A stretch of 48,183 nt of DNA from a virus. Position numbers and translations under genes: made by a program. Of the stretch, positions 1 to 8,796 are shown piece after piece. How positions within the stretch are numbered: position 1 is the stretch's first letter; each line of letters opens with the position of its first letter. The stretch lies in IMG/VR virus record IMGVR_UViG_3300024430_000002, positions 1-48,183 of that record. One strand, given 5' to 3'. Under the pieces are notes generated by a model. The model saw only the letters and a list, made by a program, of their open reading frames with translations. It ran no database searches and was not told where the DNA came from.

Positions 1-221
1 GTGCCGTTGGGCTGTTCCGACGCCATTCACTGCGGCTGGTGGCGTGGGGTGGCGGTCGTGGTCATCGCGGGCCTCCTGGGAAGGCAGTGGGGGGTTGGCG
101 GAGGCCAGGGGGTGACGAAGACCACCCTTTGGGGTGGCGTCGCGGCGCTCGGCTCGTGGCAGCCTGCGCGTTGCCGTGGCGTCCCGTTGGCCTCCTAAAG
201 CAGACGGGGCGCTGCGGCGCT
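1..221. other. non-coding left end with weak hairpin
   Basis: I see no convincing gene here. The leftward late operon ends at the tail gene stop (222-224). Downstream of it, positions 122-137 form a perfect 6-bp stem (CCACCC/GGGTGG) with loop TTTG. No T-run follows on the minus strand, so a terminator role is only a possibility. If the genome is circular, this stretch would also lie upstream of the rightmost leftward gene and could hold its promoter. I could not find a clear one. Confidence 0.4.
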
Positions 222-1838
222 CTAAAGGTTCGCTGCCGCCAGGGCGCCGATGATGCGCTCGACCCACGGGCCGAGCGTGCTCGGCGGACCCTGAAAGTTG
301 ATCGTCACCGACGACGGAGAGCCACCGTCACCGTGCGTGTACTCCGTGCTCTCCACGAGCCACACCTGCTCCGACGGCAAGTCGCTGATGATGCACCGGT
401 CGCCCGCCCGCACCTTGTACACCGGCTGCTGGATGCCGCGGCGGTCACGGATCGTCCCGCGCTTCACCGCTCGGCCCGGCCCGTTCGGCCGCTGCGCCTC
501 CGCCAACGCCACGCGGCCGAGTTGGATCGCGTCCGCCTGCGTCTGCAACGGCAGCGACAACTCGATCGTCTTGACGATCCCCGCCCGGTTCGCCGGGTTC
601 GACGCGCTCAAATCCCTGAGTTCCACGTGATCCTGGGGAAGCAGCGTTTTCGTCACGCCGTCCGCGGCGTCCGTGAACGTCACCTCGATCCCGTTCGCGA
701 CGCCCTCCGCCGACAGGCCCTGCTCGTCAAGCTCGGTGCCGAAGTCGGTGGTGCGAAGCTCCCAGTCCCAGTCCGTGTAGTCCGGCGGCCCGAAGTGGAC
801 GGTGCCGCCCTCCCAGCACTCAAGGCCCCACTCGTGGAACTTGTTGACGGTCAGCATCGCGTCGTACGGGTGCGTGCGCTCGAGGAACACGAGATGCCCG
901 ATGGGGTATGTCGTCTGCCGCACCCCGCCCGGGTTGAGCATCGGGCAGTACGTGTTGATGATCCACCGGATGACGTCGGAGGCGTACACGCCGCTGATGG
1001 CGCCGCCGGGGAACGAGAGCGGGAGGTTGTGGTCGCCGTACACCGCGACGCTGTTCAAACGGCGGTGCTGCCCGGCTGCGGCGCCTGTCCCACCGTTGAG
1101 CGTGTTGCCGACGCTATCGACCTGGTACCAGATCGCGTTCGTGTACGCGCCGACGTCGACGACTTGGAGGTCGCCGTTCGTGACGTCGGAGACGAGGATC
1201 GTGTCGCCGGTGCCTGACGCGTTCTCGGCTTTGCGCCATGTCGCCGTCCACCCGGTGAACGTGCCCTGCGCCGCGGCGGAGTACGCGAACTTGTGGATCT
1301 TGCAGCCGGTCGGGGCGAGGTACCAGAGTTCCCCGACTGTGCGCGGGTTGCCGATCGTCGAGCCGGCGGGGATGTTGACGATGGCGCCGGCGCGGTCGCG
1401 GCTGAACTGGAGGTCGCCGAGGCTGCGCCCGGCGTTCGCGAGGACGGCTTTGCGGTCGAGGGTCATGTCCTGCCAGTGGTTCGCGTCGCGGTCCACGAAG
1501 ATCTGGCTGAACTTCTGGTCGCGGGCGTTCGCCATGAGCCCCGCGGCGTTCACGGTCTGCGTGTGCGTCTGCGCGACCGACCGGGGGTTCGCTTCGACGC
1601 GGCCTTCCCACGCGATGCTGCCGTCGTCGGCGACGACGCGAAGGATGCCGTACGGGAGGGTGTCTGCGTCCTGGTCGGTGATGTGGCGCGGCAGCGCGCA
1701 CGAGAACGCTTTGAACCCGTCGAAGCGCTGAGTGCCGAACGAGATGCCTTGGGGTCGGTTGCGGGCTTCGCGGGAGTCGGACGCCCACCGGTACCGTCGG
1801 CCGTCGGTGGATTCGATTTCGACGTGCAGCGACGACAT
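222..1838 (-). CDS. minor tail protein, last gene of tail operon
   Basis: 538 aa. No motif gives a precise function. The N-terminus (after MSSLHVEIESTDGRRYRW) and the mixed beta-rich body resemble the minor tail/baseplate proteins that follow the distal tail protein in phages of Gram-positive hosts. It is the last leftward gene of the tail module, directly downstream of another large tail protein. The ATG at 1838 is preceded on the minus strand by a GGAGG ribosome site in the spacer that also carries the promoter of the divergent small gene at 1872. Role in the tail tip is inferred from position and size. Confidence 0.7.
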   Translation of the reverse strand: MSSLHVEIESTDGRRYRWASDSREARNRPQGISFGTQRFDGFKAFSCALPRHITDQDADTLPYGILRVVADDGSIAWEGRVEANPRSVAQTHTQTVNAAGLMANARDQKFSQIFVDRDANHWQDMTLDRKAVLANAGRSLGDLQFSRDRAGAIVNIPAGSTIGNPRTVGELWYLAPTGCKIHKFAYSAAAQGTFTGWTATWRKAENASGTGDTILVSDVTNGDLQVVDVGAYTNAIWYQVDSVGNTLNGGTGAAAGQHRRLNSVAVYGDHNLPLSFPGGAISGVYASDVIRWIINTYCPMLNPGGVRQTTYPIGHLVFLERTHPYDAMLTVNKFHEWGLECWEGGTVHFGPPDYTDWDWELRTTDFGTELDEQGLSAEGVANGIEVTFTDAADGVTKTLLPQDHVELRDLSASNPANRAGIVKTIELSLPLQTQADAIQLGRVALAEAQRPNGPGRAVKRGTIRDRRGIQQPVYKVRAGDRCIISDLPSEQVWLVESTEYTHGDGGSPSSVTINFQGPPSTLGPWVERIIGALAAANL

Positions 1839-1858
1839 TCAGCCTCCGGGGCCGGTGC

Positions 1859-1864
1859 GATACT
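1859..1864 (+). promoter_or_regulatory. -10 box (GATACT) for leaderless moron
   Basis: GATACT matches TATAAT at four of six positions and lies exactly 7 bases before the ATG at 1872, so the transcript would start at or next to the start codon. The same GATACT-N7-ATG arrangement precedes two other rightward genes at 4260 and 12853. No clear -35 box is visible. Confidence 0.5.
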
Positions 1865-1871
1865 GCGGGGC

Positions 1872-2150
1872 ATGAGCGACGACGATCCGCGCGCGCGCTA
1901 CTGCGACCACTGCGGCGCTCCGCCTGGCGAGTCGTGCGTTACTCCAGGTGGCTTCGAGATGCCGCCGCACATCGCTCGACGACTGCCGCCCGAGTGGCCG
2001 TACTTGGCCGTGGCCGTGACACCCACCGTGCATGCTGGGTGCATGCAGGTTCTCGATGAGGTCCGGCAAGCCATTGAGCAGCGCGACTACTCCGGCGCCC
2101 TCGTGATGATCGAGCAGGCGTTGGCAGCGACGCTATGCCGCGAGGCTTAG
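1872..2150 (+). CDS. small zinc-binding-like moron protein
   Basis: 92 aa, read rightward between two leftward tail genes. The N-terminus carries CDHCGAPPGESC, a C-x2-C...C arrangement of a short zinc ribbon like those in small actinophage proteins. The rest is predicted helical. There is no Shine-Dalgarno site. The ATG is chosen because a GATACT box sits 7 bases upstream. The 3' end overlaps the convergent tail gene by 18 bases. Function unknown. Its orientation and private promoter suggest a moron expressed apart from the late genes. Confidence 0.65.
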   Translation: MSDDDPRARYCDHCGAPPGESCVTPGGFEMPPHIARRLPPEWPYLAVAVTPTVHAGCMQVLDEVRQAIEQRDYSGALVMIEQALAATLCREA

Positions 2151-4223
2151 CGACTCGATCCCCACCGAGGACCACGGGACCAGTAGGTGCCGACTGCGGT
2201 ACGACACCGACAATTGAAGCTGATCGGTCGTCGACCCGCCCGAGCCACCCGCGTCAAGGTCATCCCGTGTCGCCCGGACGGCGATTCGCGTGATCCGCCC
2301 CGAATCCCCCGCCGGTTGAAGCCGCAGGAAAGCGCCGCGGTACATCGGCGGGCTCCCCGCCGCCGCGCCCGACAAGCTGACCGTGCGGACCCCCGACGAC
2401 CCGACCACGAGCGACCGGAGCGGGTGCATCACCACCGGCGGCGCCGTCAACTGGCTAGCGGAGAAGTAGTCGTACTGGCGTTGCCCCGTCGTGTTCCCCG
2501 CGTCATACAACCCGATCCGGCCCGACGCGAGCGCGCCGCCCGCCGCGAGCACCGGATCCGTGCCCTCCCACAGCAGCGCCCCGTTCAAAAACGTCTGCCA
2601 CAAGCCCGTCTCGAACGCGGTCAGCGCGACCGTGTTGAACACCGCCGACCGGTTCATCCCCGCCTGAATCACCGTCTCCGTCCCAGCGACCTTCTTCATC
2701 AGCTGGTACGCCGGGTTGCCGCCCGTGTACACGAACGCCAGCCAGTTGCTCGTGTCGACGTACCGGCAGAGCACCCCGGCGCGGAACGTCCCCGTCTCCG
2801 AGCACTGCACGCTCGACTGCACCAGCACGTTCGAGTACGTGCCGGTGTGAGCGAGCGCGTAGCGGCCGGCGAGCGCGTCGTTCGCGGACCTGGTCGCGAC
2901 GATGTTCGACCCGACGACGGCGACGGTGAAGTCAGTCGCGTTTCCCGCCCCCGCCCACGTCCCCCCCGTGGGGAGCGGCGTCGTCTTCCCCGTCAGGGCG
3001 CCCGCGGTGTGCTGGTCGAACGAGTCGAACGCGGCCGCGAGCGACGTCTCGGAGCCGCTGGCGACGGCGCGGGCCTTCCCGTACCCGTCGGAGATCGGGA
3101 ACACCGTCACGTAGTCCACGACCGCCTGCGCGGACCCGGTGGAGCTCGTGAGGTTGCGGGCGTCGATGCGGACGTTCCATGTCTGCGTCGCGGCGCCCGG
3201 CGGGATCGTGACGGAGCCGAGCACGATCTCGTTGAGAGCCGAGGAGACCTGCGACTGCACCCAGCCTTCTTTCGGGAACCCGTACGCGGTGTCGCCGATG
3301 CGGTACGCGGCCCGGAACTCGGTGCCGGGCTGGTTGGAGTACACGCGCGCTTTGATCAGGAACTTCCCGACGTGCGCGAGCGCCGGTGTCGCGCACACCG
3401 CGGTCTCCGCGCCGCCGTACACGATCGCGAGGATCACGCTCGGGGAGGCCGCGTTCGGGTCGTACGCCGCGCCCTGCGTCGCCCCCGTCCCCGAGTACCC
3501 GGCGGTGACGAGCTGGTCTGAGTCGTAGACGATCGGCGTCGCGGGGTTGTAATGCTCCGATTCGGCGCCCCACTCCACGTACCGGCGGGCCTGCCCCGAA
3601 AGGTCGGTGATGGTGAGCGTCGCGTCGGCGGGAAGGTCGCCCTCGACGTTCGGGACCTCGATCTGCCCGACGGGGCCGGTGACGGTGACGGGGCCGACGG
3701 TCACCTCGTCCCCGAGCCCGCCGGGGGCGCACGTGAGCGTCAGCGCGATCCGGCTGACGTTCCCGACCATCAGCAGGTGGTCGACGGGGCGTTCGGTGAT
3801 CTCGCCCCACTGCACCGTGAACTCGAGGCTGTCGGTCCGCCCGGCGGGCGTCCAGATGAGCGGGAGGCCACCGCCGGTGCTGGCGTGAACCTGTTCGGCG
3901 CGCTGGAGCTTGTTGACGATGAGCTGGGTGAGGAAGTCGGTCTGGTCGCGGCTGTCGCCGAGCGCGTCGACGACGATGGTGCACACGCCGTTCTCGTGCA
4001 GCGCGGGGCGGGCGAGGATCGCGCCGTTCGCGTCAGCCCCGGTGATCTCTTCGAGCCGCTTGCGCGGGATCGGCGACGCGAACTCTTCGATGCCGTAGTT
4101 GACGTGGTCGTTGAGGTCGAGCCCGTCGAGGACGACCCCTTCGAGGGTGGAGACTTCGGTGGGGGTCTCGGCGGGGGCGGTGACGACGAGGCCGCTGACG
4201 ATGCTGTCTGAACTCTCAGGCAT
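2133..4223 (-). CDS. minor tail protein with lectin-like domains
   Basis: 696 aa. The first ~210 residues look like a tail-tip/distal-tail module (conserved block around SPIPRKRLEEI and QTDFLTQLIVNKLQ). About 215-375 reads as a beta-sandwich of carbohydrate-binding type. About 380-590 resembles a concanavalin/LamG-like jelly roll (YVDTSNWLAFVY, RIGLYDAG). Such domains in siphovirus tails usually contact host glycans. The ATG at 4223 has GGAGG 8 bases upstream. The gene lies in the leftward tail operon between a large fibre gene and the last tail gene. The domain calls come from residue pattern only. Confidence 0.7.
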   Translation of the reverse strand: MPESSDSIVSGLVVTAPAETPTEVSTLEGVVLDGLDLNDHVNYGIEEFASPIPRKRLEEITGADANGAILARPALHENGVCTIVVDALGDSRDQTDFLTQLIVNKLQRAEQVHASTGGGLPLIWTPAGRTDSLEFTVQWGEITERPVDHLLMVGNVSRIALTLTCAPGGLGDEVTVGPVTVTGPVGQIEVPNVEGDLPADATLTITDLSGQARRYVEWGAESEHYNPATPIVYDSDQLVTAGYSGTGATQGAAYDPNAASPSVILAIVYGGAETAVCATPALAHVGKFLIKARVYSNQPGTEFRAAYRIGDTAYGFPKEGWVQSQVSSALNEIVLGSVTIPPGAATQTWNVRIDARNLTSSTGSAQAVVDYVTVFPISDGYGKARAVASGSETSLAAAFDSFDQHTAGALTGKTTPLPTGGTWAGAGNATDFTVAVVGSNIVATRSANDALAGRYALAHTGTYSNVLVQSSVQCSETGTFRAGVLCRYVDTSNWLAFVYTGGNPAYQLMKKVAGTETVIQAGMNRSAVFNTVALTAFETGLWQTFLNGALLWEGTDPVLAAGGALASGRIGLYDAGNTTGQRQYDYFSASQLTAPPVVMHPLRSLVVGSSGVRTVSLSGAAAGSPPMYRGAFLRLQPAGDSGRITRIAVRATRDDLDAGGSGGSTTDQLQLSVSYRSRHLLVPWSSVGIESLSLAA

Positions 4224-4246
4224 TCAGCGGCCTCCGGGACGGGTGC

Positions 4247-4252
4247 GATACT
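4247..4252 (+). promoter_or_regulatory. -10 box (GATACT) for leaderless moron
   Basis: GATACT followed by GCGGCGC and then the ATG at 4260. The surrounding spacer is close to a copy of the one at 1839-1875: both read TTCAG, CCTCCGGG, GGTGCGATACTGCGG, then ATGAG. In both, the CCTCCGG segment is also the ribosome site of the leftward neighbour read on the other strand. Confidence 0.5.
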
Positions 4253-4259
4253 GCGGCGC

Positions 4260-4520
4260 ATGAGCCGCGACTACCACGACGAAGTCGTGCAGCAGATTCG
4301 CCGTTCGCTGCCGGAGTTCGCGGAGCGAAACCGGATCAAGCTGTCGGAACAAGTGATGGACAACCTCGCGATGTGGGTAGCCAGCGCGGCGCCACGTGGG
4401 CTCGCAAAGGTCACGTGCACGGGTCGGCTGCCTCAGCCTTCAGACGGGTCTTGGGCGTGCGCCTGCACCGGGGCATGCAGCAAGTGGGTCCGAGTGACCC
4501 AAGAAGCGCCCGACGACTAG
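4260..4520 (+). CDS. hypothetical moron protein
   Basis: 86 aa, rightward in the leftward tail operon. The N-terminal half is helical and polar (VVQQIRRSLPEFAERNRIKL). The C-terminal half has a Cys cluster (CTGRL, CACTGACSKW) suggesting a small metal site. The start has a GATACT box 7 bases upstream and no ribosome site. The stop shares the tetranucleotide CTAG with the stop of the convergent gene at 4517, so the two genes end on the same bases. No family recognised. Confidence 0.6.
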   Translation: MSRDYHDEVVQQIRRSLPEFAERNRIKLSEQVMDNLAMWVASAAPRGLAKVTCTGRLPQPSDGSWACACTGACSKWVRVTQEAPDD

Positions 4521-4723
4521 CCCGCTCTCGCTACTCCGCCGAACGGGACGCGCACGAGCACGCCCTGATCGTCCACATCCGCCACCACACCGGCGCCGGA
4601 CACCGTGACCGTCTCGCCGCGCTGCGGCGCCCAGTCGACGCTCTGATCCTCACGGTCGGGCTTCACGGGCGGCACGACGACCGTCACCCACTCGATGTGC
4701 TCGGGATCGGGGCTCTCGGGCAT
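4517..4723 (-). CDS. hypothetical small tail-operon protein
   Basis: 68 aa. It starts with MPESPDPEH, similar to the MPESSDS start of the tail protein at 4223. It is rich in Val and Asp and probably beta (WVTVVVPP, TVSGAGVVADV). The ATG at 4723 overlaps the stop of the upstream gene by one base (TGATG), so translation is probably coupled. Longer upstream readings lie in the frame opposite the neighbouring gene and look non-coding. It probably encodes a minor tail or assembly component. No family recognised. Confidence 0.6.
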   Translation of the reverse strand: MPESPDPEHIEWVTVVVPPVKPDREDQSVDWAPQRGETVTVSGAGVVADVDDQGVLVRVPFGGVARAG

Positions 4724-4989
4724 CAGCGGACCCTCGCGGCCTGCGGCACGAGCCGGATCTCGTACTCCGCGATCGACACGTCCGGGTCCGGCCCCGCCCC
4801 GGACCCGGTGCCCGGCCAGATCAGCCGATAGCGGCCCGCTTCGGGAGTGGGGTTCGCCGCGGCGAGCCACTGGTTGATGGCGTTGTCGGGATTGTCGTCC
4901 GCATCGACGTCATCGAACAGCAGCACCCACGCCTGAGTCCGGCCGTTGACGGGTTGGATGCTGGTGAGGCGTTCCACGTCGTAGATCAC
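4723..4989 (-). CDS. hypothetical small tail-operon protein
   Basis: 88 aa. GTG start at 4989 with GGAGG 5 bases upstream. Mixed acidic sequence with a WVLLFDDVDADDN segment and no recognisable domain. It is coupled to the following 68-aa gene and sits between the large fibre gene and the lectin-like tail protein. Function unknown. Membership of the tail operon is the only clue. Confidence 0.6.
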   Translation of the reverse strand: MIYDVERLTSIQPVNGRTQAWVLLFDDVDADDNPDNAINQWLAAANPTPEAGRYRLIWPGTGSGAGPDPDVSIAEYEIRLVPQAARVR

Positions 4990-5009
4990 TGGGCCTCCGT
5001 GCTAGGTGC

Positions 5010-5015
5010 GAAGAT
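5010..5015 (+). promoter_or_regulatory. weak -10-like box before SLOG gene
   Basis: GAAGAT lies 7 bases before the ATG at 5023, the same spacing as the GATACT boxes of the other rightward genes, but it matches TATAAT at only three positions. Listed because the spacing is conserved. On its own it would not be called. Confidence 0.25.
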
Positions 5016-5022
5016 GGCGGGC

Positions 5023-5397
5023 ATGAAGGTTCTTGTCTGCGGCTCCCGAGAGTGGATCGACTACCCCGCCGTACGCGACCGCCTCGCGCGGCTCCCCGGA
5101 GACACGGAGATCATCCACGGGGGCGCATCCGGAGCCGACTTCTGGGCGAAACTCTCCGCGCGGCACCTGGGCCTTCCCGAGCAGGCGTTCCCCGCCGACT
5201 GGCGAACGCACGGCAAGCGCGCGGGCATCCTCCGGAACCTTCAGATGCTCGACGAGTGCCCCGACCTCGTGATCGCGTTCCAGGTCAACGGGTCGCGCGG
5301 CACACAGCACACCATCGACGAAGCCCGCCGCCGCGGCATCCCCGTCGAAGTGCACACGCCCTCGGGCTACGGCCTGAACGACCGGACCGTGGCCTGA
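5023..5397 (+). CDS. SLOG-fold nucleotide-binding protein (DUF2493-like)
   Basis: 124 aa. The pattern is typical of the YspA/DUF2493 branch of the SLOG superfamily: MKVLVCGSREW at the N-terminus, HGGASGAD at 32-39, then ADW..HGKRAGILRN..M, and T..A...GIPVEV near the end. SLOG proteins bind nucleotides or nucleotide-derived ligands. In phages the role is unknown. The ATG at 5023 is preferred over 5014 because the family starts with MKVLVCGSR. The gene is rightward inside the leftward tail operon and overlaps the fibre gene tail-to-tail by 31 bases. Probably a moron. Confidence 0.85.
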   Translation: MKVLVCGSREWIDYPAVRDRLARLPGDTEIIHGGASGADFWAKLSARHLGLPEQAFPADWRTHGKRAGILRNLQMLDECPDLVIAFQVNGSRGTQHTIDEARRRGIPVEVHTPSGYGLNDRTVA

Positions 5398-8300
5398 TAC
5401 GACCCCGGGTCAATCTCGACAGCCGCCTGCAACTTCCCCGACGGCAGCAGCGTCCCGCTGCCCGCCCACGACGGCGACGACGGGAACGACCCCGCCCCCG
5501 TCACGCGAATGTAGATCCGGTACTCCGTGATGCCCTGGTTCGCCGGAGCGGGGTTCCACTGCATCGTGATCAGCCCCTCTCCCGCCGTGCCGATCACCCC
5601 CGTCAGCGCGGTCTGCGTCGCGACGGGTCTTGCTTCCACGTACTCCGGGGAAGCCGCCGCGGGATCGGACAGCTGGGAGTTGGTGTTCTTCGCGCGGACA
5701 CGCAGGTACGTCGTCGACCCGACCGTCAGCCCGGTCACCGTCTTCGACGTCGTGTTGCTCGTCGAGTTCTGCGACCACGTCGTGGTGTCCGTGCTCGTCT
5801 CGATGACGTACGGCTCCGTCGCGTGCAGCGACGGCCCGGTGCTCGCGGTCCACGTGAGGTCCGCCGCCCCGGCCGCCGTGACGTTGGTCACGGCGAGGTT
5901 CTGCGGCGCGGCGGGGATGCCGCCGGTGCCGGGGTCGGTGAACACGTAGACGCTCGACGCCGGCGCGTCGCTCGTGGTGACCGTCGTGCCGGTGATCGCG
6001 GTCTGATCCGCGCCGTTGCCGGTCAGGTCCGTCACGCTCGTCCCCACCGCGGACTGGTTGAACTCCCAGCCCCCCGACGGGCCGAGCGCGAGATACGTGC
6101 TCTTCGAGCCGCCGTCGAGCGCCTCGAACTGCGAGTCAGACAGAGCGGTGCCGTTGAAGATGTACGCGAACCCGATCTTGCCGTTGAAGAAGTTCGCGGC
6201 GAGGCTTGAGCCGAACACGACGCGGCCACCCGCGAAGCTCGCCTGGTTGGCGACGGCGGTCGCCATGTCCGCGTGCGTCCACGCCCCCGCCTTGTAGACG
6301 TGCCCTCTCGGCGCGACTGACCCGGAGGCTTTGGAGAACGCGACGATCACCCAGCCGTCGGCCTGCTGCACGTTCGTCCCGGCCGCGGACGCCAGCGCAT
6401 TCGAGTTGGTGCCCCAGATGACGCCGGGCCGGCCGGGGTTCGTGTCCGCGATGAAGATCCCGACCTGCACCGCGGTCCCCGCGGAGTTCTCGATGACCAT
6501 GAGCGGGCCCCAGATGCTGTCGGCGTCCTTGCGGCAGCCGACGATCATCGTCCACGCCCCGGTGAGGTTGTTGTTGCCGAGGCTCGCGATGATCCGGTCG
6601 TCGGTCCCGTCGAAATCCCGGGTGGGAGTCGTCGCCCCCGCGCTGTTGACGACCAGCGTCGAGGTGCGCGTGATGTTCGAGAGGTTCGCGTCCGCCGGGT
6701 CGACGGTGACCGTCGCGTTGTACGTCCCCGCGGTCAGGCCGCTGGTGTTGTAAGCCTGCGTGACGGTCGTGCCCGTCGTGGACGCGGTGCCCGAGGAGCC
6801 GCCGCCGCCGGCGGTGCGCAGGAACGGGACGCCGCCGCCACTGTGGACGCTGGTGCCGGTGATCGAGGTTTGCGTCGACCCGCCGACCGCGTCGGTGACG
6901 GCGGTCGCGGTGCTCGCCTGGTCGAGCGGGAACACCTTGGCGCCGTTGCCGCTGGTGAACCCGGCGGCCGCGAGCGTGGCGAGCGTCACCAGCCCGCTCG
7001 AGACCATCAGCTCCCGGTTGGCTTGGGAGACGACGATCGGCACGACGCCGCACACCGCGATCTCCCCGGGCCAAAGCGTCGTGCCGGTACCCGTCGTCGC
7101 GTTGCCGATAGTGAGGTCCGTCGGCGTGAACGCCGTCCGGTTGACCGACCCCGTGCCGTGATTCCACGTCCCGGCCGTGAAGTCGTACATCGAGCCGATG
7201 ATCGCGCCGGGCGACCCACTCGCTTTCGACGCGACGAGCAGCACCCACGTCGACGGTGTCTGCTTGACGGCGCTGTCGAGGCCCTGCCCGCCCGCAGTGT
7301 TGTCCCAGTACGCGACCGCCCAGTCCGCGTTGTCGCCGGAGCGCAGGAAGTACTGCGGTGTCGCGCCGGCGGACAAGCCGATCGGGGAGGCGTCCACGTT
7401 CTGGTTCTTGCGGACGAGCGCGAAGAACGTGCCGCCGTTCGACGTCAGGCCGTCGAGCGTCATCACGATCCGGTCGTCGACGCGATCGAACGTCCGCGCG
7501 TACGTCCCGGTCCCGCCGCCCCCGGCGACGGTGACGGTGAGCCACGACGCGTCATCGGAGACGGTGAAGTCGGCGTTCCCCGCCGCTGACCCGGTGTTCG
7601 TGACGGTGAACGTCGTGTTCGCGGGGTTCGCGCCGCCCGCCGTCGCGGTCTGCGACGGCAGCGTGGAGACGGTGAGGATCGCCGCGACGCCCGGGGTCGC
7701 CGACGCGAACTCCGCCGGGCCTCCCCACGACGCGTAGTTCCCGGCCTGCCCGACGCTCTGACGGAAGAAGTACTGGCGGCCGTTCGTGAGCCCCGTCACC
7801 TGGTAGGTCGTGGTGTTCAACGGGATCGCGAGGTCCACCGGCGTGTTCGGGGTGAACGCCTCCCCCGTCGTCAGCGTGGAGTCCGCGTAGTACAGCTGGC
7901 GGGTGTCGCCGGCGAGCGCGCCGGTGACGTCACCGAGGTTCAGGTTCACGACGCCGTCGCCGACGCTCACCACCACCGGCGTGTCCGCATCCCGCGTAGT
8001 ACCCCCACCACCGCCGCCGCCGCCGGTGGTGGTGCCCATGACTTCCGCGCGGGTGGTGGCGACGATCATGTTCGCGAAGTAGTTGCTTCGCGCGAAGTTC
8101 ACCGTCGCGGCGTAGATCCCGAACTTCAGGTACGCGTCGCTCCGGTTGGCGTAGATGAGGCCGCCCGCGCCGGTGTTCGCGCCGCTGTCACCGGGCGCCC
8201 GCCAGTCCGTGTCATTGACGACCTGGACGCCGTCGACCCACACTTCGACGCGGGCGCTGCCGGTGCGCCCCGCGACGCACCCGAACACGATCCGCCGCCA

Positions 8301-8759
8301 CGACGTGCTCGTGGAAGCGAGCAGGTAGTTCTCCGTGCCGCGGGAGTCGATCCGCAGGCCGCCGCCGCGCTCGTTGGAGTTCCACGTCATCGCGAGCGGC
8401 GGGCCGCCCGTCCCGCCGTTCTTGAACTGGTGGCTCGCGCCCCACGGCTGCCCGCCGTAACCCGACGTCCGGAAGTCGAACCCGTACCAGATCGTCTGCC
8501 CGACGGTGATGTTCGGGACGTTCGGCTCGAACTCGCACCGCGCGCTGCCCTCATCCGACACGTACCCCGCGGGGACGTGGCAGTGCAGCGCCTTCCCGAT
8601 CGTCGCGTCGGTGATGACCTCGATGTACGGGCCGCCCGCGCGAATGTTGTGCGGGGTGCTCTTGAGGCCGGGGAGCGCGGGCCGCGTGCTGTTGTTGAGG
8701 TCGGGCGCGCGAGTGCCGTTCGCGACGTTCGCCCAGTTCGGTGCTACGAGTACGGTCAA
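5367..8759 (-). CDS. large multidomain tail fibre protein
   Basis: 1130 aa, the longest tail protein here. Domains by pattern: 1-240, a polysaccharide-lyase/heparinase-like jelly roll (GYVSDEGSARCEFEP, TIWYGFDFRTS). Then a Gly-rich linker (243-254) and a fibronectin-III-like domain (~260-355). ~360-415 and ~650-705 are the two halves of a BACON-like domain, separated by a LamG-like domain (~420-640). A second LamG-like domain lies at ~713-930, followed by two fibronectin-III-like domains to the end. It probably binds, and may trim, host surface glycans. The start is TTG, supported by GGGAG 6 bases upstream. Confidence 0.8.
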   Translation of the reverse strand: MTVLVAPNWANVANGTRAPDLNNSTRPALPGLKSTPHNIRAGGPYIEVITDATIGKALHCHVPAGYVSDEGSARCEFEPNVPNITVGQTIWYGFDFRTSGYGGQPWGASHQFKNGGTGGPPLAMTWNSNERGGGLRIDSRGTENYLLASTSTSWRRIVFGCVAGRTGSARVEVWVDGVQVVNDTDWRAPGDSGANTGAGGLIYANRSDAYLKFGIYAATVNFARSNYFANMIVATTRAEVMGTTTGGGGGGGGTTRDADTPVVVSVGDGVVNLNLGDVTGALAGDTRQLYYADSTLTTGEAFTPNTPVDLAIPLNTTTYQVTGLTNGRQYFFRQSVGQAGNYASWGGPAEFASATPGVAAILTVSTLPSQTATAGGANPANTTFTVTNTGSAAGNADFTVSDDASWLTVTVAGGGGTGTYARTFDRVDDRIVMTLDGLTSNGGTFFALVRKNQNVDASPIGLSAGATPQYFLRSGDNADWAVAYWDNTAGGQGLDSAVKQTPSTWVLLVASKASGSPGAIIGSMYDFTAGTWNHGTGSVNRTAFTPTDLTIGNATTGTGTTLWPGEIAVCGVVPIVVSQANRELMVSSGLVTLATLAAAGFTSGNGAKVFPLDQASTATAVTDAVGGSTQTSITGTSVHSGGGVPFLRTAGGGGSSGTASTTGTTVTQAYNTSGLTAGTYNATVTVDPADANLSNITRTSTLVVNSAGATTPTRDFDGTDDRIIASLGNNNLTGAWTMIVGCRKDADSIWGPLMVIENSAGTAVQVGIFIADTNPGRPGVIWGTNSNALASAAGTNVQQADGWVIVAFSKASGSVAPRGHVYKAGAWTHADMATAVANQASFAGGRVVFGSSLAANFFNGKIGFAYIFNGTALSDSQFEALDGGSKSTYLALGPSGGWEFNQSAVGTSVTDLTGNGADQTAITGTTVTTSDAPASSVYVFTDPGTGGIPAAPQNLAVTNVTAAGAADLTWTASTGPSLHATEPYVIETSTDTTTWSQNSTSNTTSKTVTGLTVGSTTYLRVRAKNTNSQLSDPAAASPEYVEARPVATQTALTGVIGTAGEGLITMQWNPAPANQGITEYRIYIRVTGAGSFPSSPSWAGSGTLLPSGKLQAAVEIDPGSYQATVRSFRP

Positions 8760-8784
8760 ACCGGGCTCCCGGTGGGCCGAGTGT

Positions 8785-8790
8785 CACAAT
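8785..8790 (+). promoter_or_regulatory. -10-like box (CACAAT) for leaderless moron
   Basis: CACAAT matches TATAAT at four of six positions and lies 6 bases before the ATG at 8797. This fits the leaderless arrangement of the other rightward genes embedded in the tail operon. Confidence 0.4.
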
Positions 8791-8796
8791 CACGGC

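Noticed and set aside
39-1217. Rightward 392-codon frame across the left end
   Set aside because: Arg/Val/Asp shadow composition opposite a convincing leftward tail gene.
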